From: Aquimarina brevivitae
Lineage (GTDB): Bacteria > Bacteroidota > Bacteroidia > Flavobacteriales > Flavobacteriaceae
Assembly (NCBI RefSeq): GCF_004216895.1
Contig: NZ_SGXE01000001.1
Coordinates: 558,001-622,000, forward strand
Direction: 5' to 3'
DNA: 64,000 nucleotides
The notes beneath the pieces are model-generated. The model worked only from the letters and a program-made list of their open reading frames with translations, did not search any database and was not told where the DNA came from. Of the stretch, positions 57,601 through 64,000 are shown one piece after another. Position 1 is the stretch's first letter, and each line of letters begins with the position of its first letter. Made by a program: the position numbers and the translations under genes.

Positions 57601-60600
57601 TACTCGTAAGTTGATGGGTCTCCATTTGCTTCACCAGATACCGTAATTTCACCTAATTGTGGTGTGGTACTGGATCCTGCCGCATCACATCGATAATCTT
57701 GTGTAATGGCAATGTTTGCCGTAATCGGCGTTGGTGCAATTACATCTACTGCAACGTCTTCAGTACATGCTGGTGTACCACCAACACCATCGGTGATGGT
57801 AACGGTATGCGTACCCACTGCAACGTTATTAAACGTTACTGTAGTTGATCCTGTTGGTCCAATTTGCGTAGCTGCATTACCATCTAACACATACGTAAAT
57901 GGTCCTTCGCCAGCAGTTACGGTAACTGTAACAGATCCATCCTCTGCAGGACAATCTGGATTAGTTGCTGTAGCTGTTGCAGCAATTGGTGTATAAGCAG
58001 TTACGGTTACAGGATTTGAGAATGCAGTACATCCTAAATCATCTGTTACCAGTATCACATACTCCCCTGGAGTTGTGGTTGTATAAACGGAAGTAATTCC
58101 TGTGGTAATAAGTGTTGGAGAACCACCATTATAATCGTATAGATCATACTGCGTATAAGTTCCACTACCACCAGCAGCGGTAAATGAAATCTCGGCACCT
58201 CCGTTACAGTCAATATCTTTATCTAGATTGGCTGTTATGGTCAATTCTGGATTTATGGTAAAGCTGATCGGCGCCGTACTACAGTTAGTATTTGTATTTC
58301 GAACCACCACGGAATAAGTTCCTGGTGCTAAGTTGTCTATCTCAAAAGTATTCGCCGGTGCTGGTGCTCCTAAGAATACTACTGGCTGGAACGTTCCTCC
58401 ATCTACACTATACTCAAACGGTCCAACTGGTGTGGCTACCCCTGGAGTTATCGTGATCCACTGACTAGCCTGATTAGTTCCATCATAACATTGGTCACCA
58501 CCAGCTGCTAATGCAATGGTTGGTGAAGCAAAAACAACAATGGTTTCAGTTGCAGTAACCTCACAAGCCGTTGTAGGATCATTACCGTCTCTTACAAAAA
58601 TAGTGTACGTGCCTGCTGCCAAGCCTGTAAATACGTTATTTGTATTTGGATAATTTACTAAGGTCGTTCCTCCACTATCGTCTAATCTATACTGATAATT
58701 TCCTCTTCCGCCTGTTGCCGTAACTGTGATCGTACCTGTACTTGACGTACAGCTAGACTCTGTTGCTGTTGTTGTAAACGATAAAGGTGTTACTGGCTCC
58801 GTAATCGTCACTGTTGCTGTGTCTGTACACGCAGATGTAGTAGTTAATGCCGTGTCGGTCACCGCAATATCATAATCACCCGCAGGTAGATTAGTTACGG
58901 TAACTGTCGTTGGATCTGAACCTGTTTCTGTTCCTGATCCTACAGTTGCACCACCTGAATCTGTTACTACCCAATCAAAATCAGTAGTATTCGCTACAGT
59001 AAACGAAAGCGAACCATCACTATCACCGGTACAAATGACCGGGCTAGCTTCAGCAGCATTGGTGATATCAATTTCTGGTAATACATCTCTTGTAAAGGAT
59101 TCACTAAACTCACACTGGTTATCAGTTCTAACCGCAGTAAATGTATATACGGTTCCTCTATCCAATGTAAATACTCCAGTTGTAGCATCTCCTGCTACTG
59201 GAGCTGGCGTAACACTATACGTATAGGTTGGCCCTACTGGTACGGCGCTCACGGTTACTTCTACCGTTTGTGCGGTACAGTTAGTACTGTTTTCTGTAAA
59301 AGTCAAATCATCAACCGTAGCTAAAGGATCAACGGTTACGCTTCTTGATATCGGACACGTATTGCCCGCATTCTGATTGGCGATATAAATCGTATAAGTA
59401 CCCGCAGTATTGACCGGTATATTTACCGGGAAACTCGTAATATTCGTATAGGATCCTGACGGATTGAAACTCCACGCATAACTACCTGTACCACCAGTAG
59501 CCGAAACAATTTGTATCACGGCATCTTCGTTTCCTGGTATACAAGAAAGTCCTCTATCTAAAACTACACTAGCATCGATAGGTGTAGGTGACTGTATCGC
59601 AACCGGATCACTTATCACCGGACATATAGTCGGTGGCGTTGTTCCCGGAGGCGTTGTATTCTCGTGAGACACTCGTACCCGGTAACAGTCAAAATCTGCT
59701 ACGTTCGTAAAGGTTACATCTCGTAATGGACTATTGATCTGATCCACTACGGTGTAAGTTGTATCATTAACAGCACAAGTTGCTGTAGTCAATAATTCGT
59801 ATAAATAATTTCTTCCGGTTACCTGTGGAGAAACCTCTACTCTTATTTGCCCTGCATCAGTAGGACAAATTGGATTTGTTGGAGTTACCGCATCTATTAC
59901 AATAGGGTTATAAGGATTGATGTTATCAATGCTTGCTTCAATAATACAAGCAGCTTCTCCAGCTGGTACATTTAAGTCACTTACCTGGAACGTATATACA
60001 GTATTAGGATCTGCCGGTATTGGTAATTCAAAAATATTACAATCTGGATCTGTGCTACAATTTCTAAAGACTCCGCTGCTATCCGCATAGGAATAATTTC
60101 CTGAACCTTGAGTCACATTAACTTGCACTAAGGCACCTGTAGTACAGGTTTCTGGTGCTAACAATACTACCTCAGCCTCAAATGGAGTTGCTGGATTAAT
60201 GGTAACGTTTGTAGTAAACAAACACTCTGGAGCTGGTCTATTTGAAATAACCTCCACGGTATAGTTACCTGGTGGTAAATTATTCTGAGTGTAATTTCCA
60301 TTGTTTGCACTACTGTTAGGAACAATAATCGGATCTGCTGCACCCAGTGCTGGACTAGAAATGGTATATTGATATTCTGGGATACCACCCGTTACTGAAA
60401 TATTTATTCTACCGAAACCTGTTCCGTTGTTATCATTAATACAACTTGGATCGACTGCAGTAACACTAAAAGAAGGATCAATAGTTGGAACGTTAATCGT
60501 TGCCGTATACTCACAACCTGGGAAAGTAGTATCAATGGCATATACTGTAATATCACCACCTGTTGAAATAGGGAATACTCCTGTAGTGTTATTATATGGT

Positions 60601-63551
60601 CCACCTGGTGTTAAGCTAAACGCAAAATTATCTGGTACATTAGTAACCGTTACACTACCATCATTACCACACTCTATTGGATTCATAGTTAATTGTGGTT
60701 GGTAGTCATTTCTAAATACACTGAAATAGAACGGTATAAAACATCCACCATCAAACTCTGCTAAAATTCTGTAGTCACCCGCTTGTGTTACGGTAAATAC
60801 TGGCGTATTTCCTCCTGGTTCTTCTACCCAGTTGGCGTCTGTACAATCCCCTGATAATAAAGAACAAGGGTCATTTGGATCCGAAATACAAGCTCCACTT
60901 GGTGATAAACGTTGCCAAGAAATACTATCTAGGTTACTTGGGTCAAAATTAGTATTTAATTCTAACGACTGGTTACCACATAATAAGATTTGAGGTATCG
61001 GTAAACCACTACAATCTTCAGTAACTACCGTAGTACCATTAACATAATCCAAAATTGGATTGGATATGGTGTTAAAATCGGTTACCGTAAACTCTTCTGT
61101 TAATGTCATACAGGTTCCATCCGATGGATCCGTATCTTCTTTTACCACCGTATATACCCCTGATTGTGGATTAGGTACCGCATAAAAATTCACTGTAGTT
61201 TGGACCGGTGGGCTAATACCCGGACCAGACCAAGTATACAGATCGTATCCAGTACCTGCTACCAAAGTAAGGTCGTCATTACAAAACGTAACATCCTGCT
61301 CACAGGCTGGAACATTTACTAAAACATTAGAAGCAACAGGATTAGAATCCCCACAAGCTCCAATGGCAGCTGTACTTAAGGTAGATCTGGTATTACCAGT
61401 TATTAAACCCGTATATGTAGCAGAGGCGGAGTTTTCGATAATGTCCGAACAAGCATCTCTTAAATCTTCACAAGAGGCTACTAATCGTGCTCTAAATCGA
61501 ATAAAAATAGGACCATCTCCTTCTCCTACAGGGTCATCAAATCGAGTTTCGACTATTTCTGATGGTATATAAAATTCTATTACCCCTGGACTTACCTCCG
61601 CATAGGTTACACCAGGAGGCAAAGTAGCATCCTGTATACTCACTAAATCGGTATTAGGGGGTAATATATCGGTAATTACAACTGATCCATCAACAAAATC
61701 TTCATTACCTATATTTTCAATTTCTAAATCATAAAAAAGCTCATCACCTAATTCAACGTTAGCACCAGTTATTTCTGTAACGCCATCAGTATCATAAACC
61801 CTTTTTACGATTCTTAATTCAGGCTCAATAATGGTTACCGAAAAGGCATTAAAAAATACACTGTACCTATCTTGATTTGTGGCTATCTGAAATCTTGCCG
61901 ACGACTGACCATTTCCTATCAACCCGTTACCATCATTATCAAGATTAAAAATATCCATGTCAAAACCTTGCGTATTTTCAGATGCGGGTACCCGAGCGGT
62001 AATATAGGCATCATCTTCTGAAATAGAACCGTTAAAAAAGTTTCCGTTAGGATTCACGGAAGCTCCCCCGCCTCCAAGGGCTACTAAATTACCATTAGTA
62101 TTTTCTACACGCAATTGATCACCTCCTAAACTGGTATCTCCTTCTAAAGAGGCCACACCATAGCGCACATCAATAGGTTCATTACCTCCTAATGTGGTAA
62201 ATCCAGAATATAGAAAATCTACTGGAGCTCCTCCACTAAAAATTTGCACAAACCCGTTACTTGTACTGATATATTTTGCCGTTTCCAAAGGATCTTCATA
62301 TATGGCCACAATGAACCAACCCCCACAAGCTCCATCCGCTCCACTGGTAAACCCATGGGTTGCATTCATATCTGCTACCGTATACGTACCAAAATAATTG
62401 TTTGGGTCTAACAACTGTGTTATATCCGCATAACATACATAGGGTACTTCATCATTAGCAACATCACCTAATGGATTGGTCCCACTGTTTCGATAGCCAT
62501 CAAAAACAATATCCGTAGCGGATATATCAATATAATTGGTACCGTTTGGTAAACGTAATTTTACATCTCTAAAATCAGCTGGCCCTAATTTTCTTGGATC
62601 AGCTGTTGGTAACCCATTTAAAATCGGATTCCCTTCAGTAGACAAGGTTGCTAAAAATACCTGAGGTTGTCTAGCTAGTAACAAATCGATAAGGTCTCCG
62701 TTATTAATCAGGTGATTGTCAATATCATCATTACCAATGGATACTGCGGGAATATTAATTGCCGGACCATTACCTGTTAGTCTGGGCATATTACCATTGT
62801 TGTCATTCACAATAACGACCCCTAATGCTCCCGCATTCTGTGCATTGACCACTTTTTCTCTTATAGAACAGCTACCTCCATCCCTGATTACTGCAATATT
62901 GCCCACTAATGAGTCTGCATTGGTAATAGAACAGCCTCTTTCACTTACGGGCTGTGCCACTACCAAGTAAGACGTAACTGGACGTAATCGAATGTCTGAA
63001 TTGTCATTATCAAACTCTGAATAGCGTGCATTATACTCTTCTGCTATGTCCCCATTATTAATCGTTAGATTCACATTGGTATCATTATTACTCCCTAATT
63101 CGTTATCAGAATAATTCCTTGGACTCTGATCCCGCTGCATATAGTAATTCGCTGACCAATATAACCCCGCATATACTAATCGGCTACACTCGTTTCTTGG
63201 TGCATTAAGATCTGCTGAACTGGAACTAAAGGTCGATGGATCTCCATCAATATCAATAAATGCTGTAGTATAATTACCATTGTTTAAGGTACCATTGTAG
63301 GCTGCATTAGGATCATAGGACGTGCCATTGCGATCTATCATACCAACGATGTCGTTACCGGTCATGATTAAATCACCTCGAATATCATTTATCGTTCCTT
63401 CAGGTACAGTATCAAAAGCTTGTGTTACCTGAGCATTCATAGTATTACTGATAGATATCATCAGGAACCCAATACATAGTATTGCTACCTTATTATACAA
63501 TATGGTTTTCATCAGCCTGTTAGTTAGTGTTATTTGGGTACTCATAGTCAT
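48642..63551 (-). CDS. Giant SprB-like repeat adhesin with PA and DUF11-like domains and a T9SS type B sorting domain
   Basis: A 4969-residue secreted surface protein, likely a gliding adhesin. A signal is near residues 14-41 (MKTILYNKVAILCIGFLMISI...NAQ), after a possible 13-residue leader from the first ATG; ATGs at 63545 and 63512 are alternatives. Residues about 200-292 form a PA-like domain (GNIAVIRDGGSCSIREKVVNAQ). A DUF11-like domain is at about 577-690 (VKRVYDTDGVTEITG). Residues from about 1050 to 4860 are SprB-type repeats of the CxGxxDGSxTV...GGxxPYxY form. The end (about 4885-4969, NYFTPGEDD...FDRYGRLLKEF...GNFTLYR) is a type B CTD, processed through T9SS. It forms an operon with the SPOR-like and sprF genes. 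Confidence 0.92.
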   Translation of the reverse strand: MTMSTQITLTNRLMKTILYNKVAILCIGFLMISISNTMNAQVTQAFDTVPEGTINDIRGDLIMTGNDIVGMIDRNGTSYDPNAAYNGTLNNGNYTTAFIDIDGDPSTFSSSSADLNAPRNECSRLVYAGLYWSANYYMQRDQSPRNYSDNELGSNNDTNVNLTINNGDIAEEYNARYSEFDNDNSDIRLRPVTSYLVVAQPVSERGCSITNADSLVGNIAVIRDGGSCSIREKVVNAQNAGALGVVIVNDNNGNMPRLTGNGPAINIPAVSIGNDDIDNHLINNGDLIDLLLARQPQVFLATLSTEGNPILNGLPTADPRKLGPADFRDVKLRLPNGTNYIDISATDIVFDGYRNSGTNPLGDVANDEVPYVCYADITQLLDPNNYFGTYTVADMNATHGFTSGADGACGGWFIVAIYEDPLETAKYISTSNGFVQIFSGGAPVDFLYSGFTTLGGNEPIDVRYGVASLEGDTSLGGDQLRVENTNGNLVALGGGGASVNPNGNFFNGSISEDDAYITARVPASENTQGFDMDIFNLDNDGNGLIGNGQSSARFQIATNQDRYSVFFNAFSVTIIEPELRIVKRVYDTDGVTEITGANVELGDELFYDLEIENIGNEDFVDGSVVITDILPPNTDLVSIQDATLPPGVTYAEVSPGVIEFYIPSEIVETRFDDPVGEGDGPIFIRFRARLVASCEDLRDACSDIIENSASATYTGLITGNTRSTLSTAAIGACGDSNPVASNVLVNVPACEQDVTFCNDDLTLVAGTGYDLYTWSGPGISPPVQTTVNFYAVPNPQSGVYTVVKEDTDPSDGTCMTLTEEFTVTDFNTISNPILDYVNGTTVVTEDCSGLPIPQILLCGNQSLELNTNFDPSNLDSISWQRLSPSGACISDPNDPCSLLSGDCTDANWVEEPGGNTPVFTVTQAGDYRILAEFDGGCFIPFYFSVFRNDYQPQLTMNPIECGNDGSVTVTNVPDNFAFSLTPGGPYNNTTGVFPISTGGDITVYAIDTTFPGCEYTATINVPTIDPSFSVTAVDPSCINDNNGTGFGRINISVTGGIPEYQYTISSPALGAADPIIVPNSSANNGNYTQNNLPPGNYTVEVISNRPAPECLFTTNVTINPATPFEAEVVLLAPETCTTGALVQVNVTQGSGNYSYADSSGVFRNCSTDPDCNIFELPIPADPNTVYTFQVSDLNVPAGEAACIIEASIDNINPYNPIVIDAVTPTNPICPTDAGQIRVEVSPQVTGRNYLYELLTTATCAVNDTTYTVVDQINSPLRDVTFTNVADFDCYRVRVSHENTTPPGTTPPTICPVISDPVAIQSPTPIDASVVLDRGLSCIPGNEDAVIQIVSATGGTGSYAWSFNPSGSYTNITSFPVNIPVNTAGTYTIYIANQNAGNTCPISRSVTVDPLATVDDLTFTENSTNCTAQTVEVTVSAVPVGPTYTYSVTPAPVAGDATTGVFTLDRGTVYTFTAVRTDNQCEFSESFTRDVLPEIDITNAAEASPVICTGDSDGSLSFTVANTTDFDWVVTDSGGATVGSGTETGSDPTTVTVTNLPAGDYDIAVTDTALTTTSACTDTATVTITEPVTPLSFTTTATESSCTSSTGTITVTATGGRGNYQYRLDDSGGTTLVNYPNTNNVFTGLAAGTYTIFVRDGNDPTTACEVTATETIVVFASPTIALAAGGDQCYDGTNQASQWITITPGVATPVGPFEYSVDGGTFQPVVFLGAPAPANTFEIDNLAPGTYSVVVRNTNTNCSTAPISFTINPELTITANLDKDIDCNGGAEISFTAAGGSGTYTQYDLYDYNGGSPTLITTGITSVYTTTTPGEYVILVTDDLGCTAFSNPVTVTAYTPIAATATATNPDCPAEDGSVTVTVTAGEGPFTYVLDGNAATQIGPTGSTTVTFNNVAVGTHTVTITDGVGGTPACTEDVAVDVIAPTPITANIAITQDYRCDAAGSSTTPQLGEITVSGEANGDPSTYEYSIDGVNWQATPIFPGLTDGTYTLYIRDANTISCPVNLGQLTIDPLVQVTDLAFAATQVQCPGLTADVTLTPTLDGTSNVQYEIIAPITVGPQTSNVFTGLTSGTTYTFLARTDTDGCTYTETFTVPEIDFIAVNGSVVSDPSCNGAADGEISFTVSGIDLTATTYAYQITEGGGAVGPFTATGQTTATINTGGLPAGVYTVEVTDETTLCTDTTTITLTDPAVLTATAAITAPLTCVQNATITVTVSGGNGGYQYELFNSVPASVAGPQASNVFSVGTADTYEVVVTDAEGCTVTTAPVTVTVPTPVTATVEATSDRCYDPTNQASLDITINTGTAPYTYSVNGGSDVAVAGTTFTVGGLTPGNYAIVITDANGCEVTINETIQPQITIAASLLKDLDCSASPGAQIQVTTTGGNGGNTFEVNVNGGGFVAYGGGFPYTTTTAGTYQFRVTDSEGCQATSSVITVTPAPNPVATETFINPTCNGDSDGSVTITVDTTVGTAPYEIDFNGLGFSNQTTYGGLPEGTYNYTVRDAKGCTDTFTVTLSAPAVVIGNSIVTDITCSGAGTTPGSIELENITGGVPPYDVSLLNAADLSLVATATPSNPVLGVPSGSDVTFGDLIFGDYIFRVIDSNGCTYDFPYSISTEPIFTINASVATAGVCADGVEANIQVTGGAGPFEIREYPSGVFVPLNGLPVSSGTPNERNHQFPNLPFDTEFTFEVIDLSTNCTDIQTLTPPSSPSTINIALVENPVTCVGNADGSIDYTITGYQGTELTYSIYRTDDLNTPITGSYTFTPGNPDTVASGGTATGNVSDFGPGTYLFRVEETDGGVADPCNAAVEFTIVESPTPLTYVDTAITPGNCNALSQGVVTLSGGTTPYGYLVVEDGLPNPGTYGSSNVVTLDQNVNLNWDLYVTDANGCVLGPIDLVAQVTPDPTIDNISAVVDPCVFDGAFEFTVTATGQSQLQFGIDDGDTGTADAPVFVNGTLVGPNQYEYTYTVSGPSVDQYTITVRDANGCTDVDAVVIYPELIVDANFTVDPTCTNSNSGTVEATVSGGSATAGNWTVILFDTDAGADTGLVPVFTAPGTYTFNPVPTGNYEVRVTDAVSTCSAADAVSRAPLVDPIISTTVEEISCIGSSDGSILVSIQSGTDLDGPYTYELYENNGGTQGALITSQVGNPLFTGLSFDALGAPYPTAGEYLVVVSSSLGCVDSEAVTLINPTDPIATLSATAYSCSGAAENFPVITVDNFAGGSGTPYRISYTDPSGNVSGPATPGSLDIDTGTAGIQILADEAGNYDFTIYDSNNCSNNIGIINIPAFPIMTDAVVNQVTPIDCATNTEEVTVTVTGGSGPYDFVEINGSGLSQIGVASGGATTTSGSFLLPGVGTYQFRVTDQATGCSILTSPYEVLPYDTIDGTIAVVAPPIACFGDATGSIELTVTGHTGAYDYVATNTTTGNTVTGSGNTASGPLTITGLESGNIQVTVTDPVSTCNDVTNTVFIAQPEQLTLALVSNDNGYCTADGVVVVDADGGTSPYTYTATDVPFGGTLTVTNSTGEFDLPGTIAGTQYEITVTDANGCSSTPASLTETVFLTEDPTLDPLTVDDVCTHNGSYAITATGTSNVASPPGTGALRFQLGTGSIVDANNGLISHIFTVSTPGTYTVTAYDENGCPTNMESITILPELIATADYSADPTCRDFDGTVTVTVTGGSDFSTNPGNFTFVLNGTDSGGAAVNITQSGAGGNIFTGISAGTYTVTVTDTNIPGVSTSTPCSVTVDVPQLPVPVDPIITATSTAVSCIGATDGTVTVAIDPTTDDDGPYTYEIFVDTGGGVPGAQVGGSQIDNPVFTGLPTGDYVVLVTSDRLCDGTTLINVPNATQVVATATQSAYGCAADNSEIFPIITVTIQDGRAPYTVTYTTPSGDTVTAIDVVDADGGTPGVQYEILADQAGNYTINVTDFNGCTTSPVSLIETVSPFPVMTNPTVTVDTPITCPAGEDVTVRIEGGAGGNYDFEEITGTGLIVSGVPFGTNDDGATAQTETGAQFTLPGVGVYIFEITDLTTGCSIRVTHEIAEFNLIDVVAVQETPESCYQDGDGTIRITITGYTGDFDYTVIDTATGLEATDINGNPIATATGSDTATSDPYTIVLPFTATTGNYIVQIEETNTPFCITTSNVVTIDGPAIPVDLTITPINDTEFCNPAANGAFQASVTGARGTVTYQLARASAPATIIATNTTGLFEGLTADTYEVTVIDDLGTFTCTDTETFTINPPADDVAATLTTTDISCFGAADGSITVNATGTDGPFVYTITPLGGTESGEQTSNVFNFLTANDYTITVYDTFGCTTTAVATINEPNEVTVNIDNVTLVTCAINTIDVTVSGNGDFPIRDHVLVNVTDNNNPVETVVTTNASTYTFINLPAGQYQFYVVDVNGCRSQLSTVVPVIPIDDITFELDLSAANVNCTDEASGIVDIADITGGIGDYRFQLTNNTTGQVFPGAGLFQSESQFTDLPPGDYTYLVESDRGCSATRNFTIVNPPLFERIDPQVNDVICFGEDNGSIIVFAQGGTPPYSFAISTDPGRFFNDASDNVPNQHTFTELTPGTYQVFSQDANGCGQVYDIVIGEPDELQVAIDGQVSPETCAGDMDGSVTITVTGGTPPYSTNITNNDPDFVQDLFTYDMLPGGQTIIYVRDANGCRTEIAVNVPPGVVLGADLAPRLECPVFDYTDPENPVMTQGPRYFVNFELIDGSVTTDITYMLQGINGTPDPNPSINFDGEFEVVPGEYEGTMEHIDGCVEVVGTILIEAYQPLSVPVATMTNNPQDPNEYEISVTGGIPPYTFYVTFEDEGVERELDGNIFTVRDTGNYIIRVEDSSGSICSVTGTQELTYINIRIPNYFTPGEDDPSTPDDESTWYPRQITSDQDPNNPSQFFFENMEVKVFDRYGRLLKEFRGYSKGWDGVYQGKELPSGDYWYTVILNDIDNRKFTGNFTLYR
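48960..60690 (-). repeat. Array of SprB-type protein repeats within the giant adhesin
   Basis: The coding region repeats a unit of roughly 80-100 residues with the pattern C(x)G(x)(A/S/D)DGS(I/V), then a hydrophobic strand, GG or TG, and PYxYxx. At least eleven clear copies of the DGS-type motif are legible (for example CNGDSDGSVTITV, CFGAADGSITVNA, CAGDMDGSVTITV), with many divergent ones between. Units are not identical at DNA level, so this is an old, diverged array. Repeated DNA here can confuse short-read assembly. Confidence 0.85.
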
Positions 63552-63564
63552 TATTTTGGGGTGG

Positions 63565-64000
63565 CTATTCTACTTTTAAAATATATAATTCACCACTATA
63601 TGTTCCGCCTACGTTAGAGAATAAACTCTGTTTTGCCTGGTCTATTGTGTCAAAACGTTTTAGGTACACATATATGTAATTATCTTTTGGATTTCTAAAG
63701 AATTGTGGCTCCAGACCTAAAGATCTTAATCGCTCCATTCCTCTTTCGAAATAATTTTCTCTCTTAAATACATCTGTAATCAGATAATATCCGTTTTCTA
63801 CACTGTGTCCTCCGATGAAGGATAGGTTTTCGGTCAATACGGTGTCATCTTTTACAGATTCTTCAATCACTCTTGTTTCTTGCAATAATCGCTTATACGA
63901 TTCTACTCTACTCTTCGCAATATGTAAGATCCACATATCACCATAGTACGCATTATCAATGTTGCTTAGGTATTTTCTTGCAGCTTCATCTTTATCCGTG
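63565..64000 (-). CDS. SPOR-like C-terminal part of a protein in the sprB operon (cut by right edge)
   Basis: The frame is open from 63565 to the end of the window without a stop, so the 5' part lies outside. An ATG at 63936 is internal, since reading continues through 21 codons above it. The last 80 residues (HSVENGYYLITDVFKRENYFERGMERL...YIYVYLKRF...ELYILKVE) match the alpha/beta pattern of a SPOR domain. Only 13 bases separate it from the giant adhesin gene. In F. johnsoniae, sprD is the gene upstream of sprB, so this may be its counterpart. That identity rests on position only. Confidence 0.7.
   Translation of the reverse strand, partial: TDKDEAARKYLSNIDNAYYGDMWILHIAKSRVESYKRLLQETRVIEESVKDDTVLTENLSFIGGHSVENGYYLITDVFKRENYFERGMERLRSLGLEPQFFRNPKDNYIYVYLKRFDTIDQAKQSLFSNVGGTYSGELYILKVE

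Noticed and set aside
48960..60690. CRISPR-like or DNA-level tandem repeat
   Set aside because: The periodicity is in the protein; DNA copies differ widely and spacing is irregular. There are no short, identical direct repeats with unique spacers.
48700..62400. Plus-strand open frames inside the giant adhesin gene
   Set aside because: They are shadows of a long, repeat-rich, Thr/Val-rich coding sequence on the other strand. None shows a recognisable protein domain.

Overview
The window reads as a chromosomal segment of a marine- or soil-type Flavobacteriaceae member (Bacteroidota). The evidence is a giant type IX-secreted SprB-like adhesin followed by a PorP/SprF-type protein, a type B T9SS C-terminal sorting domain, several TAnnTTTG promoter elements, AT-rich DNA, and a housekeeping set (Tex, TatA, Pgk, delta', MltD-like, DUF4837 lipoprotein, GH3-type protein) typical of that family.

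Region 1 (1 to about 36.6 kb, all minus strand, transcribed right to left) is a very long surface-polysaccharide locus. It opens with a DUF6909-like protein whose C-terminal half looks like a nucleoside phosphorylase. Next come two Wzz-like chain-length proteins interleaved with rmlB-rmlA-rmlC and rmlD (dTDP-L-rhamnose). WecB and WecC (UDP-ManNAcA) follow, with a secreted beta-helix protein between them. The next block is an FrhB-like Fe-S protein, flippase 1, a pyruvyl transferase-family protein, a GT4, an EpsG-like polymerase, an acetyltransferase and another GT4. The amidotransferase trio (WbpG/HisH/HisF-like) comes after that, then a fused MDR dehydrogenase-Gfo/Idh/MocA protein, an O-antigen ligase-like protein and a heparinase II/III-family protein. 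A WbuB-like GT4 and a WecA-like initiating transferase follow. The last block holds flippase 2, UDP-galactopyranose mutase, two further glycosyltransferases, a second polymerase/ligase-like protein, a GT4, and a partial membrane protein cut by the left edge. Many junctions are 4-bp ATGA overlaps. The stretch from about 7 to 25 kb is visibly more AT-rich than the right half.

Region 2 (36.6 to 47.6 kb) is a housekeeping block on both strands: GH3-type protein, M23 peptidase, TatA, Tex, DUF4837 lipoprotein, LysM lytic transglycosylase, phosphoglycerate kinase, DNA polymerase III delta' and a DoxX-like membrane protein. Clear hairpin terminators separate the units.

Region 3 (47.6 to 64.0 kb, minus strand) is a gliding or adhesion operon resembling Flavobacterium johnsoniae sprCDBF. 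It holds the 3' end of a SPOR-like protein (cut by the right edge), a 4969-residue repeat adhesin taking up nearly 15 kb, and a PorP/SprF protein. Together, regions 1 and 3 specify much of the cell surface: a decorated acidic or amidated polysaccharide and a moving or adhesive giant protein. No intergenic gap exceeds 300 bases; the largest (25171-25449) holds only an imperfect hairpin. I saw no tRNA, rRNA, CRISPR or insertion sequence.
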